From: Pseudomonadota bacterium
Lineage (GTDB): Bacteria; Desulfobacterota; Binatia; Binatales; Binataceae
Assembly: GCA_021324885.1 (NCBI GenBank)
Contig: JAJPIF010000008.1
Location: forward strand, 1 to 64,000
Direction of reading: 5' to 3'
Length of the DNA: 64,000 nt
Shown here: piece by piece, positions 43,157 through 50,749 of the stretch
How positions within the stretch are numbered: the first letter of the stretch is position 1
Layout of the letters: each line of letters opens with the position of its first letter
The notes under the pieces: model-generated
What the model was told of the DNA's origin: nothing
The model's input: the letters and a program-made list of their open reading frames with translations, nothing else
Database searches by the model: none
Program-made: the position numbers and the translations under genes

Positions 43157-43407
43157 ACTGAGTATAGACCACCTATACCCACACTGGATATCCAGATGCT
43201 TGTGACATGTTGATGAATCGTTTGTTCGTAAACCCAATTAACATCCTGTCCCTTCAACGTCCCGGTTCTCATGCGCAGCGTATAGGAAACATTCACGAGT
43301 TCGCGCTCAAGAATCTGAGCTTGGCACATTGCGCCCGCGTACATTGCCATCACGTTGCGGATAGCCTCCGATGCTTTGCCAAGAACATTTGAGGTGCTCT
43401 GTTCCAT
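43102..43407 (-). CDS. Hypothetical protein, 101 residues (element cargo)
   Basis: Starts MEQSTSNVLGKASEAIRNVMAMYAG and looks helical; no family recognised. GAGGT lies about eight bases before the ATG, which favours a real gene. The last 20 residues are encoded by two copies of the GTTTAAAC repeat, so the native C-terminus may have been altered by repeat insertion. It follows the zinc-ribbon gene on the same strand with about 90 bp between. Confidence 0.5.
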   Translation of the reverse strand: MEQSTSNVLGKASEAIRNVMAMYAGAMCQAQILERELVNVSYTLRMRTGTLKGQDVNWVYEQTIHQHVTSIWISSVGIGGLYSVFKRGGPENTYCLNAEAR

Positions 43408-43496
43408 AACGCTACCTCAGCGCCCGTATGTATCGTAAACCGCTCGAAGTAATCGGGACGGACGATACCCGATTGTTGACTAATAACCTTTTCCGC

Positions 43497-43952
43497 TTAG
43501 GGCAGATATCCTTTGCGGCGAGCCTGCTCCACAAGGTCTGTAAACAAATGGCCATCCATAACTGGTGCATACTGCCCATACTTCTTTTCTTCTTTGGCTT
43601 CCGGCGAATCGCCATTGACTATATGCCAATATGGCAGCCAGAAATCAGGGGCATCCTTGTCCTCAGCTTTAAGAACAACAAGAAAGGGCAAGAATTCAAC
43701 CACGCTACCGTCCTCTGTTTCCCAAGTCGTCCGTTTCTCTTTCTCCGGGAGAAATGCGTCCTGCACTCGAAACTCCCACCGCCCCGCACCGAGGCCAAAC
43801 TCGGGAACAACAATGAGCATCATGGTGGAGGCCTCACATTTGGGACAAGGACGGCTCTCTGACTTTGAGACCTCGCGAAGTGCATCCAAGAGTGTCGCAG
43901 GCCAAGACCTCTCGTCGCATTTGGGGCACAAATAGTAACGCTGAGTCGCCAT
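43497..43952 (-). CDS. Zinc-ribbon hypothetical protein, 151 residues (element cargo)
   Basis: The N-terminus carries two CPxC pairs, YLCPKCDERSWPATLLDALREVSKSESRPCPKCEAST, about 25 residues apart, a treble-clef or zinc-ribbon site. The rest is mixed alpha/beta with WEFRVQDAFLP and FLPFLVVLKAEDKDAPDFWLPYWHIVNGD, then a helical end. GGAGGT is seven bases before the ATG, the best ribosome binding site in the element. I do not recognise the family. Nucleic-acid binding is possible from the ribbon, but nothing shows it. Confidence 0.7.
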   Translation of the reverse strand: MATQRYYLCPKCDERSWPATLLDALREVSKSESRPCPKCEASTMMLIVVPEFGLGAGRWEFRVQDAFLPEKEKRTTWETEDGSVVEFLPFLVVLKAEDKDAPDFWLPYWHIVNGDSPEAKEEKKYGQYAPVMDGHLFTDLVEQARRKGYLP

Positions 43953-44587
43953 ACGGTTGACCTCCTCGGTTCCTCCAAAGTTCAGTCCGGCGCGCTCTCG
44001 GAACGCGGAAAAGTTACGCTCTGGTGATAGTTATACGTCGAATCTGGATAAGATTCAATGCATCAATCCGCGTCAGTTCTCCGTCGAATCCACCCAGAAT
44101 AAAATTGGGTGGGTCCCCCTGCGGAAAACGAAAGCTGTCTAATAGAGAGGAAGTTCGAATTCGGGGAAATTATGGCTGGCCGCCGTACCGAGGTGGTCAG
44201 GGCTGGAACGTGACTGCGGTTTTTCTGGCAGAAAAAGTTCGTCGCCAGCTCGCCGTTTAAACGCCCAGTGCCCGGCTTGGTCTTCCGGCCGGTTGCAGCC
44301 GTCCCACTGTCCGGCGCTCCGGGCCGGGGTGGTCTGCCAATGGGCCTCGGAGGACCACGAGCTTTGTTCGCCTCGCCCGAGGTGATTGGGAGGCGCTGTG
44401 GCCGGTCTAGAGACCTGAAATTCGTGATGCCTGTCTTGGGTCGCATCCAGAGCCTCCTCCAGCTGGTCCGGCCAGAGGCCGAGAGTGACCAAACGCGGTA
44501 TGCCCGGCGACCTCGCGGCCTGAGCAGCATGATGCCGATGGGCCCGGGCTGAGGGTTCCCATAGGCAGTGCTCGCGGCCTGAATTTT
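43953..44587. other. Element right part, no supported gene
   Basis: Frames across this stretch are arginine/proline-rich or short. A CCACCCA/TGGGTGG hairpin lies at about 44090-44112 and one GTTTAAAC palindrome at 44255. Composition changes from AT-richer (to about 44150) to GC-rich (after about 44260), which may mark an internal junction. Confidence 0.4.
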
Positions 44588-44608
44588 TGACAACCACGCT
44601 GACAACCA
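44588..44608 (-). repeat. Right paired TGACAACCA repeat (possible integrase arm site)
   Basis: TGACAACCA at 44588 and 44600, the same 12-bp period as the left pair; the 21-bp blocks differ at one base. The right block ends 105 bp before the att core. Confidence 0.6.
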
Positions 44609-44713
44609 AGACGGCGGGCGTGATGGAAATAGCGAGGCTGGACGGAAAACCCCGGTTGGAAAAGCGTAAACTGCACAAGGACAGAGGACTAGGCGGAAGC
44701 CGACCGGTAGGAC

Positions 44714-44757
44714 TCCTAATCCTGGGGTCGCGCGTTCGAATCGCGCAGGGGGCGCCA
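44714..44757 (+). repeat. attR-like repeat, partial tRNA-Arg copy
   Basis: Exact copy of tRNA positions from the anticodon loop to CCA; the bases before it do not form a tRNA 5' half, so this is not a second tRNA gene but the right end of the element. Confidence 0.9.
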
Positions 44758-44834
44758 GTCCGCCCGAAGTCATTGAGCTTTTGGCGCCAGGCTGTCCGAG
44801 CGCTTTGCCTTTCGTATCGGTCGGTTCGCTCCCG

Positions 44835-44878
44835 AAAAAACACAGCCCTTCGGGTCCTTGAACAAACCCGAAGGGCTG
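44835..44878 (-). terminator. Rho-independent terminator after the alcohol dehydrogenases
   Basis: On the minus strand a 13-bp perfect stem (CAGCCCTTCGGGT with ACCCGAAGGGCTG, 10-base loop) is followed within two bases by six T. It starts 20 bp after the stop of the dehydrogenase gene. Confidence 0.93.
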
Positions 44879-44897
44879 CTTTGATGGCGGTTTTTGC

Positions 44898-45935
44898 TCA
44901 GAACTGGTTGATCACGCTGATGCCGACGTTTTCGAAATTCGACATCTTCTGGATTACGTCGAATGCCTTTTCCAAGGGGATCGTCTCCGTGATCAGGTTG
45001 CGCGGGGCGAGGCGGCCGCGCTCGACCATGTCGAGCATCGCCGGATAGCGATACGACTGCATCGCCAGCGAGCCGGTGAACCGGATCTCCTTGAACACGA
45101 TCTGATCCACCGGCAGCGCGACTTCGCCCTTTTCTCCCTGCGTGGTAAGGCCGATCTGGACGTGGCGGCCGCGTTTGGCCAGGCTCATCACGGCGTTGCG
45201 GCAGGTCGTCGCGATGCCGAGCGCGTCGACGCTGACGTTGGCGCCGCCATGGGTCAGATCGATCACCGCTTTAACCGGGTCGGTCTTTTTGCCGTTGACC
45301 ACGTCCGACGCGCCGACCTTTTTCGCCAGTTCCAGCTTGCGATCGTCGAGATCGACGGCGATCACCCGCGCGCCAAGCGCCGATGCGATCTGGATCGCCG
45401 ACAGCCCGACCCCGCCGCATCCATAGACCACCACCGACTCGTCGGCCTTGACCTGTCCCTGGTCCATGATGCCGTGAAACGCCGTGACGTAGCGGCATCC
45501 CATCGAGGCCGCTTCGGCAAATCCGACCGACTCGGGGAGCGGGACGGCGTTGATGTCGGCGCGGTTCAGACGCGCATAGCGGGCGTATCCGCCACCGCTC
45601 ATGGCTTTGGGACACAGATTGGAATGGCCGGCACGGCAGTCCTCGCACACGCCGCATGCCTGGGCGAGTGGCACCACCACGCGATCGCCCGGTTTGAGCT
45701 TGGTGACTTCCTTGCCAACCTCCTCGACGACGCCGGCGAATTCATGCCCAAGCACCATCGGCAGGCGCTGCGAGAACCCGATCCAGGTCCAGTCGCCCTG
45801 CCACAGATGCCAGTCGGAGCGGCAGATCCCACTGCCTTCAACGCGCACGATCGCTCCGTCCGGACGCAATGCCGGGTTGGGCATCTCCTTTACTTCCATC
45901 GGCTGGCCGACGGCTTCCATCACCAAAGCTTTCAT
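44898..45935 (-). CDS. Zinc-dependent alcohol dehydrogenase (MDR family), copy 2
   Basis: A 345-residue medium-chain dehydrogenase. Catalytic zinc ligands Cys38 (GICRSDWHLW), His64-Glu65 (GHEFAG) and a Cys near 150 (AASMGCRYVTAFHG); structural zinc cysteines 94, 97, 100 and 108 (CGVCEDCRAGHSNLC). The Rossmann motif is GCGGVGLSAIQIA with VIAVDLDDRKLELA (Asp, NAD preference). Substrate unknown. GGAGG precedes the ATG. It lies 25 bp after a close paralogue and ends in a strong terminator. Confidence 0.9.
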   Translation of the reverse strand: MKALVMEAVGQPMEVKEMPNPALRPDGAIVRVEGSGICRSDWHLWQGDWTWIGFSQRLPMVLGHEFAGVVEEVGKEVTKLKPGDRVVVPLAQACGVCEDCRAGHSNLCPKAMSGGGYARYARLNRADINAVPLPESVGFAEAASMGCRYVTAFHGIMDQGQVKADESVVVYGCGGVGLSAIQIASALGARVIAVDLDDRKLELAKKVGASDVVNGKKTDPVKAVIDLTHGGANVSVDALGIATTCRNAVMSLAKRGRHVQIGLTTQGEKGEVALPVDQIVFKEIRFTGSLAMQSYRYPAMLDMVERGRLAPRNLITETIPLEKAFDVIQKMSNFENVGISVINQF

Positions 45936-45960
45936 GACTGATCCTCCAGGCGTACGGGAT

Positions 45961-46995
45961 TTAGAACTGGTTGATTACGCTGATACCGACGTTTTCGAAA
46001 CTCGACATCTGCTCGATCACGTCGAAGGCCTTTTCCAGCGGAATGGTTTCGGTGATGAGCTTTTTGGGTTCCAGTCGGCCGCGTTCGACCATGCTGAGCA
46101 TCGCCGGATAACGGAACGATTGCAGCGCCAGCGAGCCGGTGAACTGGATTTCCTTGAAGACAATTTGATCGACCGGCAGCGCCACCTCGCCTTTTTCCTT
46201 CTGGGTGGTGAGTCCGATCTGGACGTGGCGGCCGCGCTTGCGCAGGCTCATCACGGCGTTGCGGCAGGTGGTCGCAATACCCAGGGCGTCGATGCTGACA
46301 TGGGCGCCGCCATGCGTCAGTTCCGTCACTGCTTTGACCGGATCGGTCTTCCTGGCATTGACCACGTCAGCGGCGCCGACTTTCTTTGCCAGTTCCAGCT
46401 TGCGGTCGTCGAGATCGACAGCGATCACCCGCGCACCCACCGCAGACGCGATCTGCACGGCTGACAGTCCCACGCCGCCGCATCCGTAAACCACCACGGA
46501 TTCGTCGGCTTTGACCTGGCCCTGGTCCAGCACGCCGTGAAAAGCGGTGACATAGCGGCATCCCATCGAAGACGCTTCCACGAAATCGACTTCGTCGGGC
46601 AGCGGCACGTTGTTGAAGTCGGCGTGATTCAGAAGACCATAGCGGGCGTAGCCGCCGGCGCCGGCGCCGAAGCATTGGTTGGAATGGCCGGTGCGGCAGT
46701 CCTCGCACACGCCGCATCCCTGGGACAACGGCACGACCACGCGCGTGCCCGGCTTAAGCGTCTTGACCTCCTTGCCGACTTCTTCGACCACACCCGCGAA
46801 TTCGTGGCCGAGGATGGTCGGCGTCGGCATCTGGAAACCAACCCAGGTCCAGTCGCCCTGCCATACGTGCCAGTCCGAGCGGCAGATACCGCTGGCTTCG
46901 ACGCGCACGACCGCGCCGTCGGGAGGGCATTTGGGTTCGGGCCAGTTTTTGACCGTCATCGGCTTGCCGACTTCTTCCATCACCAATGCTTTCAT
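45961..46995 (-). CDS. Zinc-dependent alcohol dehydrogenase (MDR family), copy 1
   Basis: A 344-residue paralogue of the next gene, nearly identical through the catalytic and Rossmann regions (GICRSDWHVWQGDWTW, GHEFAG, CGVCEDCRTGHSNQC, GCGGVGLSAVQIA) and at the C-terminus. The two differ most around residues 12-25 and 54-60 and at 110-140, which include substrate-pocket loops. GAGGT precedes the ATG. The pair forms one transcript, probably a tandem duplication. Confidence 0.9.
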   Translation of the reverse strand: MKALVMEEVGKPMTVKNWPEPKCPPDGAVVRVEASGICRSDWHVWQGDWTWVGFQMPTPTILGHEFAGVVEEVGKEVKTLKPGTRVVVPLSQGCGVCEDCRTGHSNQCFGAGAGGYARYGLLNHADFNNVPLPDEVDFVEASSMGCRYVTAFHGVLDQGQVKADESVVVYGCGGVGLSAVQIASAVGARVIAVDLDDRKLELAKKVGAADVVNARKTDPVKAVTELTHGGAHVSIDALGIATTCRNAVMSLRKRGRHVQIGLTTQKEKGEVALPVDQIVFKEIQFTGSLALQSFRYPAMLSMVERGRLEPKKLITETIPLEKAFDVIEQMSSFENVGISVINQF

Positions 46996-47089
46996 GACGT
47001 GCGCACCTCGTTGAATTGTGATTGCGGCGGGCCGGCAGCCCGTTGTGACCTAATGACCACATTCGGGGTCCGCTCGCAAGAGGCGGCGC

Positions 47090-48559
47090 TCAGTCCGGAT
47101 TGATTCTGGACAGCAATTGATAGGGTCCCGCGGTCCGCTCGATTTGGAATCCCGCCGGGATAGGATCGTTGCGGGGTTCGACGATTTTCTTCGCGTCAGA
47201 ATTGCGCGCCGGCGTGCTTTCCAGGACGGGGCGATCGATCGTGAAGGAGAGCATCAGGCGCGCGCACTGCGGCACATCGGGAGTGGCTACGGCCATGGTT
47301 TTGCCGTTTTGCAGAGCTGCAGCGAGCGCGGTGACGGATGCCCATTGCGCGTTGCAGTTGCGAGCGCGGGGTATTTCGACGCCGATCCAATAGCCCAGCG
47401 CCACTGCGAGATGGGCCGCCAGCAGCACAGCCAAAAACCGCAAGCGCCAGAGCGAAAAGGATTCGATCGCAAACCACAGGCACGCGACCAGTAAAGGCAG
47501 CAGCGGAAGCAGATAACGCGTGTCGGCGTCGAAGCCCCACACTGCGTAAAGGACGAAATAAAACGGCGCGGTGGCGGCAAGGACCTCGGGCTGGCGGCGG
47601 AGCAGCCGCGTCCATCCCAGTGTGACGACGGCGAACACCACCAGGTAGATCGCCATGTCGATATGCAGCCATTGGTTGTGCCCGGAATAGGCTTTGAACA
47701 TTCCAGGCACCAGCAGCCGTCCAACCTCGCTGATGCGCAGGCGCAAGCCTTCGATCGCGCGCGGAACCAGCGGCAGCCTGCGATCGAAGAAGCCGCCCAG
47801 ATGCGTGCCGAAAACAGCGCTGGGCGCGGCGCGCGCGGTTCTCAGGTCATAGAGCGTGAAGGCAACAACGCCGGCGATTGCCGGACCGGCCATCGTCGCC
47901 GCCATTAGCAGCCCGCGGCTCCATCGCAGCCGGCCTGCGCGGATTGCAATGAGCGCGGCTAGCGCGAAACCGGCGGCCAGCAGCACACCGGTTTCGCGGA
48001 TACTGACGAGGACGACCAGCAAAGCGGTGCCGGCCGCCGTCAGCATTGCGCTCCAATATCCGCTGTCGGCCTCCAATGCGGAATCGAGCACGACGGCCGC
48101 CCACATCATCGCGGCCATGAATGCCATCTCGGTCAGCGTGCGGCGGTAATAGATCCACAACGCCACGTTGACCATCGTCAGTCCCGTCAGCAGCACGGCG
48201 GCGGCGGGCGCAAGCTTGTGAAACCAGCGGTAAATCGCGGCCATGAAGATCACAGCCAACATCCAGTGGATCAGCGAAAGAACCAAAAACGGGCGACCGG
48301 AAACAAGAAAGGCCGGGCTGATAATCAGCGGGTAACCGGGCGGGTAGCCGAGGTGAGCACCACCGAGGTTGCGCAGCCGGTGCGCGACCGCGATGCTGCG
48401 CGCCATCGACAGATAAGTCGTGGCGTCTGGGGTCGGATACCAAAACGGGCTGATCTGGATGGCCATCAGGAGCGCGAAGAGGCCCAGCCATGGCAGCGGG
48501 CGGAGGCTCTGCCCGGCCAGCCATTTTTCGATTGCCTGGCCGCGATCCGCGGGTTTCAA
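47090..48559 (-). CDS. GT-C type membrane glycosyltransferase (GT39/ArnT-like)
   Basis: A multi-pass protein (489 residues from the TTG at 48559) with about ten hydrophobic helices. Near the N-terminus WYPTPDATTYLSMARSIA carries the acidic residue typical of the first periplasmic loop of GT-C enzymes, which use polyprenyl-phosphate sugars. The GYPPGYPL stretch also fits this group. A soluble tail of about 90 residues follows. The TTG start overlaps the stop of the upstream glycosyltransferase gene by four bases (TTGA), so translation is coupled; the open frame before it is that gene's shadow. Confidence 0.75.
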   Translation of the reverse strand: MKPADRGQAIEKWLAGQSLRPLPWLGLFALLMAIQISPFWYPTPDATTYLSMARSIAVAHRLRNLGGAHLGYPPGYPLIISPAFLVSGRPFLVLSLIHWMLAVIFMAAIYRWFHKLAPAAAVLLTGLTMVNVALWIYYRRTLTEMAFMAAMMWAAVVLDSALEADSGYWSAMLTAAGTALLVVLVSIRETGVLLAAGFALAALIAIRAGRLRWSRGLLMAATMAGPAIAGVVAFTLYDLRTARAAPSAVFGTHLGGFFDRRLPLVPRAIEGLRLRISEVGRLLVPGMFKAYSGHNQWLHIDMAIYLVVFAVVTLGWTRLLRRQPEVLAATAPFYFVLYAVWGFDADTRYLLPLLPLLVACLWFAIESFSLWRLRFLAVLLAAHLAVALGYWIGVEIPRARNCNAQWASVTALAAALQNGKTMAVATPDVPQCARLMLSFTIDRPVLESTPARNSDAKKIVEPRNDPIPAGFQIERTAGPYQLLSRINPD

Positions 48560-49761
48560 TGCACGGTCCCGTTGCGGCTGAAAACATCCATCGGATCGAC
48601 GCTGCAAACCCTGTGGTAAACGGCAATCGTTTCCTCGGCGGTACGGCGCCATGTAAACCGCCGGGCGCGCCGCAATCCCGCCTCGGCCATCCGCTCCCTT
48701 AACTGCCCCTCGGAAAGCAGCCGCATGACCTGCCGTGCGAAGGCTTGGGCGTCGTGCGGGTCAGCGTACAAGGCGGCGTCGCCGGCGACTTCGGGCAACG
48801 ACGAGGACGACGACGAGACCACCGGCGCGCCGCAGGCCATGGCCTCGAGGATCGGCAGTCCGAATCCTTCGTATAAAGACGGATAGACGAAGACCGCGGC
48901 ACGGCCGTAGAACTCAGCCAGGTCACGCTCCGGAACATCTGCCAAAATTCGCACCCACGGGGCGAGCGGCTGGTATTCCGGACGTGATAAAGGCGTGCTC
49001 CAATGCCATCCCTCACGGCCGATGACAACGAGGTCCACGTCCATCCCGCGTTGACGCAAACAGCGCAACATTTCGAAGAGAATGATATGGTTTTTGCGCG
49101 GTTCCAAAACTCCTACGGTCAGGATAAACGGGCGTGCGAGCTGGTAGCGCGCCAGGAAATCCTCGCTGAACAGCCCCGGCTTGAGGCCGGAATTGACGCC
49201 CAGGGGTATGTTAACGATGGTATCAGGCTCGGCCATCCCACGGCTCAGCAGGTCGCGGCGCGTATTGGCTGAATATACTATGACGCGGTCGCAGCGGCGC
49301 AGCGACGCGCGGGCCAGCAGGCGGAAGCCCAGCACGCGCATACGCGGATGGAACTGCGGGAGGATCAGGGGAGTCAGATCGTGCAGCGTGGCGACGCGCT
49401 TGATGCGGCGCGGCAGGAACGCGCCGCCGAACTGATTGGGGTAATGCAGCAGGTCCAAATCGTATTTGTCCGCCAGCAGAGCGTAGGGAAGGTCTGTCAT
49501 CCCCAAAACGCGGCGGATTTTCGACGGGCGCAGAAAAACATTGCGGGCGCGCTGATGCTTATAAATATCAAGCAGACCGATACCGAAGCGGATCAGGAAG
49601 TATTCGTTTATCGGGTCTGCCTCGAACAGATGCTTGATCAGTTGATAGATGTAAACGCCGACGCCGCCGTTGGCGATGCGGACTTCGCCCTCCACCGTCC
49701 GTTCCATCAGCCCGTCGGTGATGATCCCGATTTTGAGCGGGCGCGTGAATGGCGCCGTCAT
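48556..49761 (-). CDS. Glycosyltransferase family 4 protein
   Basis: A 401-residue GT-B enzyme. N-terminal RIANGGVGVYIYQLIKHL is the acceptor-side glycine loop; the C-terminal half has FILTVGVLEPRKNH and the donor-binding VFVYPSLYEGFGLPILEAMACGAPVVSS with the E-x7-E motif, then LPEVAGDAALYADP. It should add a sugar to a lipid-linked saccharide in the cytoplasm. The ATG at 49761 begins the similarity, with GGAG upstream. It is divergent from the Wzm/Wzt-like exporter genes, together making a polysaccharide assembly locus. Confidence 0.9.
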   Translation of the reverse strand: MTAPFTRPLKIGIITDGLMERTVEGEVRIANGGVGVYIYQLIKHLFEADPINEYFLIRFGIGLLDIYKHQRARNVFLRPSKIRRVLGMTDLPYALLADKYDLDLLHYPNQFGGAFLPRRIKRVATLHDLTPLILPQFHPRMRVLGFRLLARASLRRCDRVIVYSANTRRDLLSRGMAEPDTIVNIPLGVNSGLKPGLFSEDFLARYQLARPFILTVGVLEPRKNHIILFEMLRCLRQRGMDVDLVVIGREGWHWSTPLSRPEYQPLAPWVRILADVPERDLAEFYGRAAVFVYPSLYEGFGLPILEAMACGAPVVSSSSSSLPEVAGDAALYADPHDAQAFARQVMRLLSEGQLRERMAEAGLRRARRFTWRRTAEETIAVYHRVCSVDPMDVFSRNGTVH

Positions 49762-49910
49762 GGGACGACTCCGGCGCACTGCGGGTGCGTCAGTTCCGGC
49801 TTGACTGGGGCGCGGCACAACACGGAAGATCCTCAGGGAGCCATGAGTATGCGGATATGTCAACCATCGTGGGGCGGAGGCCGGTTGAGGCGGCCCTTTA
49901 TTCATCGATT

Positions 49911-50744
49911 ATGGCATCGGTAACGCGTGAGGGCACTCGCGGCGACGCGCCGCTGGCTCCGCCGACCCCGAGCGGCTCGCGCGGCGGCGGCAACCTGCTG
50001 TTCCTGCTGCACAACCTGGTGCTGAAGGACTTCCGCATCCGCTATCGCAACATGTCGCTCGGCGTCCTGTGGTCGATCGCCAATCCGCTGGTGATGATGG
50101 GGGTTCTGACTTTTGTCTTTACCCGGATTTACCCCAATCCGAGCGTGCCGAATTTCGCGGTTTTCATCCTGTGCGGACTGGTGCCGTTCAATTTCTACAC
50201 GCTCGCGCTTAATGCCGGCACCACTTCGCTGCTCGACAATCAGTCGCTGGTTAAACGGGTGCGCTGCCCGCGCAGGATTTTTCCAATTGCGGCGGTACTG
50301 TCGAACTGCCTTCATTTCGTGATTCAGATTGGCCTGTTATTCGTGTTTGTGCTGGCTTTCGGATATCGAATCAACCGCTTCTGGCCGTACCTGGGCCTGA
50401 TTTGGGCGCTGGAAATCCTGTTTTTGAGCGGACTCAGCCTGATTACCTCGGTGCTCGACGTTTATTACCGCGATGTCAGATACCTGGTCGAGGCGTCCAA
50501 CGTGGTGATGTTCTGGCTGGTGCCCATTTTTTATACGTTCGAGATGGTACCGCAGAACATCCGTATGTTCTACCTGCTCAACCCGATCGCGGCCGTGGTG
50601 GTGGCGGGACGCGATATCCTGCTGCACGCCAGAGCGCCTTCGGGCCCCGTACTGGAGGCATTGGCGATTGTATCGATGGGCGCTCTGGTCGTGGGAATGG
50701 TGGTGTTCAGCCAACTGGAACGTAATGTGGCGGACCAGCTGTAG
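49911..50744 (+). CDS. Wzm-like ABC transporter permease (polysaccharide export)
   Basis: An ABC-2 permease with six membrane segments. The amphipathic start LVLKDFRIRYRNMSLGVLWSIANPLVMMGVLTFVFTRI and the middle DVYYRDVRYLVEASNVVMFWLVPIFYTFEMVP are signatures of O-antigen/teichoic acid exporters. It should move a lipid-linked polysaccharide across the inner membrane with the ATPase encoded next. The start is uncertain: ATG 49911 gives 277 residues; ATG 49857 would add 18; neither has a good ribosome binding site. Confidence 0.85.
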   Translation: MASVTREGTRGDAPLAPPTPSGSRGGGNLLFLLHNLVLKDFRIRYRNMSLGVLWSIANPLVMMGVLTFVFTRIYPNPSVPNFAVFILCGLVPFNFYTLALNAGTTSLLDNQSLVKRVRCPRRIFPIAAVLSNCLHFVIQIGLLFVFVLAFGYRINRFWPYLGLIWALEILFLSGLSLITSVLDVYYRDVRYLVEASNVVMFWLVPIFYTFEMVPQNIRMFYLLNPIAAVVVAGRDILLHARAPSGPVLEALAIVSMGALVVGMVVFSQLERNVADQL

Positions 50745-50749
50745 GCTTG

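Larger units (their letters stand above)
42153..44757. mobile_element. Decayed tRNA-Arg-integrated element, about 2.6 kb
   Basis: The DNA between the tRNA-Arg 3' end and a 44-bp exact repeat of it at 44714-44757 has the layout of a site-specific integrative element. The recombinase gene (broken) lies directly beside the tRNA and points towards it. Two small cargo genes follow on the same strand. Matching paired 9-bp repeats lie inside each end. Base composition is lower in GC between about 43000 and 44150 than in the flanks, consistent with foreign origin. Excision would leave a complete tRNA and release about 2561 bp. Such a small size suggests a shrunken remnant or a satellite. Confidence 0.82.

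Noticed and set aside
44709-44757. Second tRNA gene
   Set aside because: Only the 3' part is present; no acceptor, D arm or 5' anticodon stem precede it.
44063-44843. Minus-strand frames across the right att copy, containing APPARFERATPGLGV or APCAIRTRDPRIRSP
   Set aside because: These are well-known spurious translations of antisense tRNA sequence; they only reflect the partial tRNA-Arg copy.
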